Assembly: GCA_036397755.1 (NCBI GenBank)
Contig: DASWII010000066.1
Coordinates: 1-64,000 of the forward strand
Direction of reading: 5' to 3'
DNA: 64,000 nt
From: CAMYLY01 sp036397755
GTDB lineage: Bacteria; Gemmatimonadota; Gemmatimonadetes; Gemmatimonadales; GWC2-71-9
Below, piece by piece: positions 57,657 through 64,000 of this stretch (position 1 is its first letter; each line of letters starts with the position of its first letter). The notes under the pieces are model-generated. The model worked only from the letters and a program-made list of their open reading frames with translations. It had not been told where the DNA came from and made no database searches. The position numbers and the translations under genes were made by a program.

Positions 57657-57871
57657 CCTCGCTCCCGCGCCTCGCCGCAGTAGGCGCGATCCGGCTGTAC
57701 CAGGTGGCCGCTTCTCCGTTCCCGTCGCCGTGCCGCTACACGCCGACGTGCTCGACCTATGCGATCGAGGCGCTCGAGCGGCACGGTCTGCTGCGAGGCG
57801 GCTGGTTCGCCGTTCGCCGGATCCTCAGGTGCCACCCCTTCGGCCGCAGTGGTCCCGACCCGGTCCCGTGA
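57632..57871 (+). CDS. yidD: Membrane protein insertion efficiency factor YidD
   Basis: A 79-aa protein associated with the YidC insertase at the inner membrane. The family core CRYTPTCSTYAIEALERHG (about residues 34-52) and RRILRCHPF with its conserved cysteines is complete. The GTG start lies within the end of rnpA, and the stop is 7 bases before yidC. Length is typical of the family. It sits in the conserved rpmH-rnpA-yidD-yidC order. Confidence 0.93.
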   Translation: MVARALRLTSLPRLAAVGAIRLYQVAASPFPSPCRYTPTCSTYAIEALERHGLLRGGWFAVRRILRCHPFGRSGPDPVP

Positions 57872-57878
57872 GGCTTTG

Positions 57879-59561
57879 ATGGAACGTCGCGTCTTGATCG
57901 GGATCGGCCTGATGTTACTGGTGGCGGTGCTGCCATCGATACTCTTCCCGCCGGAACCGCGGGCCCCGTCCGAGCAGCTGGCCGGCGATTCGGCTCAGCC
58001 GGCGGCCGAATCCTCGCAAGCCGCCGCCGAGCAGCCAGAACGGCAACGGGCGGCGGTATCTCCCGCGGCGACGGTCCGGATGCCGCCCCAGCCGGAAGAA
58101 GCGAGCGATATTCCGGAACGGATGGTGACCGTGGAGTCGCCGCTCTACCGCTTCACATTCGCCAGCCGTGGAGCCCGGCCGGTGGAGGCCACGCTTCAGG
58201 AGTACCGCTCGTTCGCGCCCGGCGACTCGGGGAGCGTGCAGTTGCTGCCGGACGAGTCGACCTTTCTTCAGTATGCGCTTGTGGTGGGCAACGATACCTT
58301 GCCGCTCGGGGAGTGGGACTTCGAGCCGTCGGCCGCTCGCCTGGACGTCGTGGACAGTAGCGCCACACTCGAGTGGCTTGGACGACGCGGCGCGATCGAG
58401 GTTCGGCTGCGGTACACGTTCGAGCCGTCCTCGTACGGCTTCCATGTCGAAGGGTCGATCGTGGGAGGTCCGGCGAACGCGGCGGTGAGCGGCGTACTGT
58501 TGTTGGGGTTGGGCCCCCGCATCGCCGGTGTCGAGGCGGACAGCGTGGACGATTTCCGGTCGTATGCCGTTGTGACCAAGGCAGGTAAGACGGAAAGTGT
58601 CAAGTTCAGCTCACTCGATCCGTTCGAACGGATGGCTCTCGACGGGCCCTACGAGTGGATTGCCATTCGGTCGAAGTACTTCGTCGTGTCCGTGATGACC
58701 CTCGCCGAAGGTGCTCCCAGGCTCGGCGGCGCGATTGCAACGGGAGGCCGTCGTACAGGGAGAACGGCGACGGACATCGACGTGGTGGCGACGCTGCCGG
58801 TGCCGAGCGGGAGTTTTCGATTTGCGGTGTTTGCCGGACCGCAGCAGTACCGCCGCCTCGCGAACCGCGGGCACGATTTCGAGGACATCAAACCCTACGG
58901 GGGGATTTTCCGTCCCATCATTCGTCCCTTTGCCAACTTCATCGTCCTCATCTTGTTGTGGATGCACGAGACGCTCAACCTCGCCTATGGCTGGGTGTTG
59001 GTTCTCTTCGGCTTAGCGGTGCGGATCTTGTTGTGGCCGCTGAACCAGAAAGCCATGCGATCGAGTATGGCGATGCAGGCGATCCAACCGGAGATGAAGG
59101 CGCTGCAGGAGCGGTACAAGAACGACCAGCAGCGATTGCAGCAGGAGATGATGAAGCTGTACAAGGAGCATCAGGTCAACCCCCTGGGCGGGTGCCTGCC
59201 GCTGCTGATCCCGATGCCGGTGCTGTTCGCGCTGTTCTTCGTGTTCCGCGAGACCATCGAGTTTCGAGGTGTATCGTTCCTGTGGCTGCCGGACCTATCG
59301 CGGGCGGATCCGCTCTTCATCATTCCGATCTTGATGGGCCTGTCAATGTTCGCGGTCACCAAACTGGGGCAACGCGGCGTGCCGCCGAACCCGCAGGCGA
59401 AAATGATGATGTATCTGATGCCGGGGATCCTGACGTTCGTGTTCCTGCGGCTCTCGTCGGGTCTCAACTTGTACTACGCGGTCAGCAACATTGCCAGCAT
59501 CCCTCAACAGTGGCTGATCTCCAAGGAGCGCGAGCGGCGACGCCAGCCGTCTGGGAAATAG
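57879..59561 (+). CDS. yidC: Membrane protein insertase YidC
   Basis: A 560-aa inner-membrane insertase of the Gram-negative long type. An N-terminal helix (about residues 6-24) is followed by an alanine/glutamine-rich linker, a large periplasmic beta domain (about 80-330), and the five-helix core with the QKAMRSSMAMQAIQPEMKALQERYK coiled loop split by the conserved motifs. The positively charged tail is short. GAGG lies five bases before the ATG at 57879. The periplasmic domain supports a diderm envelope. Confidence 0.95.
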   Translation: MERRVLIGIGLMLLVAVLPSILFPPEPRAPSEQLAGDSAQPAAESSQAAAEQPERQRAAVSPAATVRMPPQPEEASDIPERMVTVESPLYRFTFASRGARPVEATLQEYRSFAPGDSGSVQLLPDESTFLQYALVVGNDTLPLGEWDFEPSAARLDVVDSSATLEWLGRRGAIEVRLRYTFEPSSYGFHVEGSIVGGPANAAVSGVLLLGLGPRIAGVEADSVDDFRSYAVVTKAGKTESVKFSSLDPFERMALDGPYEWIAIRSKYFVVSVMTLAEGAPRLGGAIATGGRRTGRTATDIDVVATLPVPSGSFRFAVFAGPQQYRRLANRGHDFEDIKPYGGIFRPIIRPFANFIVLILLWMHETLNLAYGWVLVLFGLAVRILLWPLNQKAMRSSMAMQAIQPEMKALQERYKNDQQRLQQEMMKLYKEHQVNPLGGCLPLLIPMPVLFALFFVFRETIEFRGVSFLWLPDLSRADPLFIIPILMGLSMFAVTKLGQRGVPPNPQAKMMMYLMPGILTFVFLRLSSGLNLYYAVSNIASIPQQWLISKERERRRQPSGK

Positions 59562-59613
59562 CGATACGGGCGGCCGCCGGGTTGTCGACCGGCCGTCGCG
59601 CGGTGCTCACCAG

Positions 59614-60954
59614 GTGCTGACCGACCCCATTGCAGCCCTGGGCACGCCGGCGGGGCGCTCGGCCATCGCGCTACTCCGCTTGTCGGGCGTCGGCGCCTTC
59701 GAAGTGGCAGGACGCGTCCTGGCCCCGTTCACGGTGGCTCCGGTACGAACCGCCAGACGCGCCCGGGCGCTGTCCGCGCCCGACGATGAACTCCTCGATG
59801 ACGTGCTGTATCTGACCTACGCCGCGCCGCGCTCGTACACCGGCCAGGATATGGTGGAAATCACCACGCACGGGGGGCAGTTGGTTCCGTCCGAAGTGTT
59901 GGGGGCGCTGCTGCGCGCGGGCGCACGGCTCGCGTCCCCAGGCGAGTTCACGCGTCGCGCGGTGCTGAACGGCAAACTGGACTTGCTCCAGGCGGAGGCG
60001 ATCGGCGATCTCGTCGACGCGACGGCGCCGGCGCAGCGACAGGTCGCCCTCCATCAGCTGGAGCGCGGGCTGACGGCGCGGATCGCGGCGCTTCGCGATC
60101 AGGTCCTGGAACTCGAAGCGCTGACTGGATACGACATCGATTTTCCCGAGGAGGACAGTGGGCCGGTGGCTCCAGAACGCGTGGAGGTGGCTGGCGCCAC
60201 TCTGCGTGAGTCTCTGCGAGCATTGCTCGCGACGGCGGGAGACGGCATGCGGTTGCGGGAGGGCGCCTTGGCGGTCGTGGCCGGGCGTCCGAACACCGGG
60301 AAATCCTCACTGTTCAACGCGTTGCTCGCGGCGGAGCGAGCGATCGTCACCGACATTCCCGGCACCACGCGCGACGCGATCGAAGCCCATGCCGTGTGCG
60401 GTGGATTCCCATTCCGTTTGGTCGACACGGCGGGCCTTCGACAGACGGATGAGACGGTGGAGCAGCTTGGCGTCGAGGTGAGCCGGCGCTACCTGGCTGC
60501 TGCGGACATCGTGCTGTTTTGCGTCGAGGCTGGGCGCCAGTTGGCCGTGGACGAGAGGGCGTTCCTCGCGGAGTTGGCCTGTCCGGTGGTACTCGTCCGC
60601 ACGAAGGGGGATCTGATTGGCCCCGTCGTTTCCGAGGAGGAGCTTGTGGTATCCGCGCGCACCGGCAGCGGGCTCGAGCGCCTGCGGCGAATGCTCGCCG
60701 AACGCGCCTTCAGTGCCCTGACTGACACGGGTGACAGCGCCACGGCGGTCACCCGGGAACGGCACCGGACCGCGCTGGTGCGTGCCCTGGACGAAGTCGA
60801 GGCGTTCATGGAGGCTCGGCGGTCCGGCGTGGATCCGGTCGCCAGCGCGACCCATCTCCGTACGGCTACCGGCGCGCTCGAGGACCTGATCGGTCCCGTG
60901 TGGACGGAGGACGTGCTGGAGCGAGTCTTCGCGACGTTTTGCGTCGGGAAATGA
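59614..60954 (+). CDS. mnmE: tRNA modification GTPase MnmE
   Basis: A 446-aa GTPase that works with MnmG on wobble uridines of tRNA. The N-terminal domain (about 1-115) binds the folate cofactor. The G domain has G1 GRPNTGKSS (about 229-237), G2 TRDAIE and G3 DTAGLR. The C-terminal CVGK with the conserved cysteine is present. The start is GTG. It is the last gene of the rightward block from rpmH and faces the convergent DUF2268 gene. Confidence 0.95.
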   Translation: MLTDPIAALGTPAGRSAIALLRLSGVGAFEVAGRVLAPFTVAPVRTARRARALSAPDDELLDDVLYLTYAAPRSYTGQDMVEITTHGGQLVPSEVLGALLRAGARLASPGEFTRRAVLNGKLDLLQAEAIGDLVDATAPAQRQVALHQLERGLTARIAALRDQVLELEALTGYDIDFPEEDSGPVAPERVEVAGATLRESLRALLATAGDGMRLREGALAVVAGRPNTGKSSLFNALLAAERAIVTDIPGTTRDAIEAHAVCGGFPFRLVDTAGLRQTDETVEQLGVEVSRRYLAAADIVLFCVEAGRQLAVDERAFLAELACPVVLVRTKGDLIGPVVSEEELVVSARTGSGLERLRRMLAERAFSALTDTGDSATAVTRERHRTALVRALDEVEAFMEARRSGVDPVASATHLRTATGALEDLIGPVWTEDVLERVFATFCVGK

Positions 60955-60975
60955 GGTGGGATAGCACCGCGCCGC

Positions 60976-61920
60976 TCAGGCCGTCTGAATACCTCGCGAG
61001 CGTTCATCGAACGCGAGGCAAGTCTTGGCCGACTGCCGAAGCGCGTGCGCAATACCCCGGTCGCCGACAACGGCTTCCACCATCCGCAATCCGAGGTAGT
61101 AGCCGGACCGCTCGGGAATGACACGTCCTTCGACAAAGCGCTGTGCCGCCGAGACGCCACCCGAGAGATAGCGAAGGCGATACCCCAGGCCACGCATGTC
61201 GAGGTGTTCGGTGATGGCACTCGTCAGAAACGCCTCGAGCTGTCTCAGGCGACGGTACTGGCGGCGCGGATAGCCGAGGTACTCCCACGGTTCGAATCCG
61301 GGCACCGCCTTGCGGGCTCCGGCCACAGCCAAACCCTCGTTCACGAGGAGCTCGCGCAGCGTGGCCTGTTGGCCGGTCGTCCAATAGTCGTAGTCGCCAC
61401 CGTGCTCGGTCACCAGCGTCGCGAGTTCGGCCTCGCTGGTCGGGGAAGTGTACCGGACGGTGTGGGCGATCTCGTGCGCCAACCACAGCGGAACCAAGTC
61501 GGGTCGCAAACCCAAACCGAGGGTCTCATGGTTGGGCCGTCCCGTGAAGTGCTCTAGGCAGATGAACGCCACCCCCCGGCCATCGACCACCAACTCACCC
61601 GCGTTGGCGCCGCCGACCCCCACCATGAGGTAGACATCGTACTGCCGGTCGATCGCGAACAAGTCCTCACAACGTCGCATTGTTTCACGTGCCGTCGTCT
61701 CGAGGTCGGTGTTGTCCTGGAGAGTGAGCAGATCGCGCCGGTCCGCGCGCAGCGCCCTGAGCACCACTTCTTCGGCGTGCGGACTATCGAGGTCGAGGAT
61801 GTAGTTGTGCCAGTACGCGGCGAGCACGGGTTCGTGCTCAAGGAGATAGCGGCGATACGCCTCCAACGGATCCGGTGCCTGGGCCGCCGCGAGAAAGTCC
61901 GGAATGAGGTTGATCAGCAT
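60976..61920 (-). CDS. Predicted zinc-dependent protease, DUF2268-like
   Basis: A 314-aa zincin-like protein. The motif HEIAHTVRY (HExxH, about residues 151-159) and the downstream glutamate in VNEGLAV (about 195-201) match the gluzincin-type arrangement of DUF2268 putative proteases. There is no signal peptide, so it is probably cytosolic. The ATG at 61920 was chosen because the preceding in-frame codons lack similarity. It is the last gene of the ddl-rhomboid-macrodomain run. The substrate is unknown. Confidence 0.75.
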   Translation of the reverse strand: MLINLIPDFLAAAQAPDPLEAYRRYLLEHEPVLAAYWHNYILDLDSPHAEEVVLRALRADRRDLLTLQDNTDLETTARETMRRCEDLFAIDRQYDVYLMVGVGGANAGELVVDGRGVAFICLEHFTGRPNHETLGLGLRPDLVPLWLAHEIAHTVRYTSPTSEAELATLVTEHGGDYDYWTTGQQATLRELLVNEGLAVAGARKAVPGFEPWEYLGYPRRQYRRLRQLEAFLTSAITEHLDMRGLGYRLRYLSGGVSAAQRFVEGRVIPERSGYYLGLRMVEAVVGDRGIAHALRQSAKTCLAFDERSRGIQTA

Positions 61921-61964
61921 GGAGGCGTTTCCAATTTGGAGTTCGCCGCCGTGACAGACAAGAG

Positions 61965-62477
61965 CTAGGGAAAATCGGAGAGCACGCGCTCGAGCGTCGC
62001 GACCTGATCCGGCTGGAATCCGAAAAAGACGATCTCCTCGAACGTCCAACGATCGGGTGATTCGTACACTACGTCACGCATGATGCGCGCGGCCTCGGCG
62101 AAGTCGAACCCGCCGACCCCGCTCCCAAGGACGGGAAAGGCGATGCGGCGGACCTCATATCGGGCGGCGAGGGCGAGACTTGCGGCGGTGCTTTCGCGGA
62201 TCGAGTGCGCCGACACCGGCTCGTCGCCCATCGCGGCGGCGTGGATCACCCAGCGCGCCGCAAGCGTCCCAGCGCTGGTGATCGCGGCCTCTCCCACCCG
62301 AATGGGTCCGTGCGCGTCGCACTCGCGTTGAATTGTGGGGCCGCCCGCCTGCCGAATCGCGCCGGCGACGCCCGCGCCGAGTCGGAGATGGTTGTTGGCC
62401 GCGTTCACGATCGCGTCGCCGTCGTATGTCGTGATATCTCCCAGTCGCACGGAGACGGGAGGCTTACGGGGCTCCAT
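61965..62477 (-). CDS. Macrodomain protein (ADP-ribose binding / deacetylase-like)
   Basis: A 170-aa single macrodomain that binds or hydrolyses ADP-ribose derivatives. The adenosine-binding aspartate is in LGDITTYDGDAIVNAANN (about residues 12-29), and the loops LRLGAGVAGAI and VLGSGVGGFDF form the ribose/phosphate pocket. The NAAN asparagine is kept, as in O-acetyl-ADP-ribose deacetylases and MacroD-type hydrolases. The preceding rhomboid gene ends 6 bases upstream. No ADP-ribosyltransferase is in view. Confidence 0.92.
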   Translation of the reverse strand: MEPRKPPVSVRLGDITTYDGDAIVNAANNHLRLGAGVAGAIRQAGGPTIQRECDAHGPIRVGEAAITSAGTLAARWVIHAAAMGDEPVSAHSIRESTAASLALAARYEVRRIAFPVLGSGVGGFDFAEAARIMRDVVYESPDRWTFEEIVFFGFQPDQVATLERVLSDFP

Positions 62478-62483
62478 GTCGAA

Positions 62484-63320
62484 TCAGTGTCGCCGCAGTT
62501 GGCGGCTCATTTCATCCAGCAGGCGTCGCTCCGTGGGCGTGAGGCTCTCGAGGCCCGATCGGGAGATCTTGTCGAGCACGCGGTCCACTTCATCGTAGAT
62601 GGAGTGCTCGTTGTCCGGCCGTGGCGCTCCGGCCGTTGCCTTCTCGCGCGGCTTGTCGCGCCGGCCCGCTTGTGGCGTGGGCCGTTGCGGACGTCGGATT
62701 CTCGGGACGGTCACCCGCTCGCGACGTGTGGTGACCGACTCCCACTTCAGGTAGACGAAGCCGAACAAGAGGCCACCGAGGTGCGCCAGATAGGCGACGC
62801 CATTCTGGGCGCCGAGGAGTGCGGACGCGAGATTGGCGACGACGAAGAATGTGACCAGCCACTTCGCCTTGATTGGGAAGGGCACGGGAAACACGTAAAT
62901 CGGGGCGTCCGGCCAGTAGAACGCGAACGCCAGCGCCACGCCGAGTATCGCGCCCGAGGCGCCGATCACCATGCCGGCTGGCGATGAGAATACCATGGCG
63001 AGCGAGAGCACGGCGCCCCCAAGACCGCAGACCGCGTAATAGGCGCCAAACGCTCGGCTGCCCATACGCTCTTCGACGGCCGATCCAAAAAAGAAGAGCA
63101 TCAGCATGTTCACCGCGAGATGGGGGAATCCCGCGTGCACGAACATGTAGGTCATCGGCGTCCACCACCGCACGAGCAAGCGGTCGGGTTGCAGGCCGAA
63201 CAAGTCCAAGAACCATGGCCCGGTAAAGACCGTGATCCGCATCAAGTGCACGATCGCGTTGGCTATCAACAGCGATCGTACGCACGGCGTGAGCGCGAAC
63301 GGTGACCGGGTGCGAGGCAT
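62484..63320 (-). CDS. Rhomboid-family intramembrane serine protease
   Basis: A 278-aa membrane protein. Six helices occupy about residues 10-205. The catalytic serine lies in GASGAILG (about 117-124) and the histidine in YLAHLGG (about 179-185), with the N-terminal HAGFPHLAVNM loop that carries the conserved histidine/asparagine. The cytoplasmic C-terminal 70 residues are basic and end in a small helical motif (DEVDRVLDKI, LTPTERRLLDEM), the DUF6576-type tail often found after rhomboids. The ATG at 63320 lies 4 bases after the ddl stop. Confidence 0.92.
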   Translation of the reverse strand: MPRTRSPFALTPCVRSLLIANAIVHLMRITVFTGPWFLDLFGLQPDRLLVRWWTPMTYMFVHAGFPHLAVNMLMLFFFGSAVEERMGSRAFGAYYAVCGLGGAVLSLAMVFSSPAGMVIGASGAILGVALAFAFYWPDAPIYVFPVPFPIKAKWLVTFFVVANLASALLGAQNGVAYLAHLGGLLFGFVYLKWESVTTRRERVTVPRIRRPQRPTPQAGRRDKPREKATAGAPRPDNEHSIYDEVDRVLDKISRSGLESLTPTERRLLDEMSRQLRRH

Positions 63321-63324
63321 CTCC

Positions 63325-64000
63325 CTACAATTCCCCTGACGTACTGACTTTGTTCCGGAAACCCCGGCGCCGCAAGGCCAGTTCCACCAAACGCGCACAG
63401 AGTGCCGCGAAGGGAACACCAGCGGCGGCCGCCGACTGGGGAAGGAGGCTGGTCGAGGTGAGCCCAGGTATCGTGTTGACCTCGAGGCACTGTGGCCGGC
63501 CGGCGTGGTCCAGGCGAAAGTCGACTCGTGATACGTCCCGGAGCTTGAGCGCTCGATGCGTCGCGGCCGCGAGCGCCTGGAGTTCCGTGGCAAGGGCAGG
63601 GGAGATGTCGGCCGGGAAGATCTCACGTGTGAGGCCCGGCGTGTACTTGCACTCGTAGTCGAACAGTTCGTGGCTCGGGAGAATCTCGCCCACTGCCAGT
63701 GCTTCACCGTCGAGCACGCCGACGGTCAACTCGCGCCCCGACATGAAGCGCTCCAGTAGCACCTCGTTGTCGATGGCCAGCGCGCGGTCCACCGCGGCCG
63801 GGATGTCCTCCGCGCGCTTCACCAGCGAGAGTCCCACCGTGGAGCCGGCCTTGGATGGCTTGACAATGACCGGCAGGCCGAACTGTTCGACGTCCGCGCT
63901 GTCGGCCGGCCACATGGTCCAATCCGGCGTGGGGATCGCGGCGTCGCGCATGAGGCGCTTGGCGATGTCCTTGTCCATCGCGAGCATGCTGCCGAGCGGG
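63325..64000 (-). CDS. ddl: D-alanine-D-alanine ligase, N-terminal part beyond the window
   Basis: An ATP-grasp ligase that makes the D-Ala-D-Ala dipeptide of peptidoglycan. The visible part (about 225 residues) covers the central and C-terminal domains: IVKPSKAGSTVGLSLV, LLERFMSGRELTVGVL, the metal-binding DFRLD and LEVNTIPGLTSTSLLPQ. The N-terminal substrate domain is cut off by the window end. The stop at 63325 is followed 4 bases later by the rhomboid ATG. The gene starts the leftward ddl-rhomboid-macrodomain-protease run as far as can be seen. Confidence 0.95.
   Translation of the reverse strand, partial: PLGSMLAMDKDIAKRLMRDAAIPTPDWTMWPADSADVEQFGLPVIVKPSKAGSTVGLSLVKRAEDIPAAVDRALAIDNEVLLERFMSGRELTVGVLDGEALAVGEILPSHELFDYECKYTPGLTREIFPADISPALATELQALAAATHRALKLRDVSRVDFRLDHAGRPQCLEVNTIPGLTSTSLLPQSAAAAGVPFAALCARLVELALRRRGFRNKVSTSGEL

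Noticed and set aside
61681..61691. Third parS-like sequence (TGTTTCACGTG)
   Set aside because: Only the left half matches; the right half diverges and it lies inside a coding region.

Overview
The window is a GC-rich, gene-dense bacterial chromosome segment. It carries dnaA, dnaN, rpmH, rnpA, yidD, yidC, mnmE, parA, parB, mnmG and two parS sites, so it lies around the replication origin. A diderm cell plan is indicated by an outer-membrane-type barrel protein, a lipoprotein, a secreted lytic transglycosylase and Gram-negative-style housekeeping genes. The gene complement (fused E1 alpha-beta dehydrogenase, DUF4412 secreted protein, regulator-led sufBCDSU operon, bactofilin plus M23 peptidase beside parAB) fits Gemmatimonadota best. 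That assignment is an inference from gene content, not from a marker-gene comparison.

Layout. 1-2.6 kb: htpX, a 59-aa protein and a DUF4412 protein, with three different short tandem-repeat families between them. 2.6-12 kb: a long leftward run of fadI, fadJ, a frameshifted proline dehydrogenase, a hypothetical gene, rsgA, a DUF1015 protein, a paralogue of the 59-aa protein, and the E1 dehydrogenase. 12-21 kb: methyltransferase and glpD, a deoxyhypusine-synthase-like enzyme, a LOG-family protein, a class V aminotransferase, queG, a CapA-like protein and a Nif3-like protein. 21-28.3 kb: bactofilin, M23 peptidase, parB, parA, two parS sites, mnmG and an ABC-2 transporter. 28.5-34.9 kb: the suf iron-sulfur operon (sufR, sufB, sufC, sufD, sufS, sufU and a Rieske ferredoxin), almost every junction an ATGA or GTGA overlap. 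35-43 kb: peptide deformylase, a thioesterase/hydrolase fusion, RNase D, an MIP18-type assembly factor, a beta-lactamase-fold hydrolase, a matrixin-like protease and an MMPL transporter. 42.9-51 kb: an orphan pilin, polA, cspA, a polyprenol/diacylglycerol-kinase-like protein, a lytic transglycosylase, a Ser/Thr kinase and pyrE. 51-54.3 kb: an AraC-type regulator, the RNase P RNA gene rnpB, a lipoprotein and a barrel protein. 54.3-61 kb: dnaN, an origin-like intergenic region, dnaA, rpmH, rnpA, yidD, yidC, mnmE. 61-64 kb: DUF2268 protease, macrodomain protein, rhomboid, and ddl cut by the window edge.

Most genes left of dnaA run leftward and the rpmH-mnmE block runs rightward, so both sides are transcribed away from about 55.4-57.15 kb. 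That is what an origin between dnaN and rpmH would give. The dnaN-dnaA spacer holds an element like a DnaA-trio array beside an AT-rich stretch.

The genes are packed tightly. Three convergent pairs share a single CTAG tetramer as both stop codons. Two divergent pairs have start codons on opposite arms of one small palindrome. rnpA has no standard start codon outside rpmH and appears to begin inside it. No tRNA, 16S/23S rRNA, CRISPR array, insertion sequence or prophage was recognised. No clearly new multi-gene system was found. The best leads are the 59/82-aa paralogue pair, the intergenic repeat arrays, the rpmH/rnpA overlap, the frameshifted proline dehydrogenase and the origin architecture.
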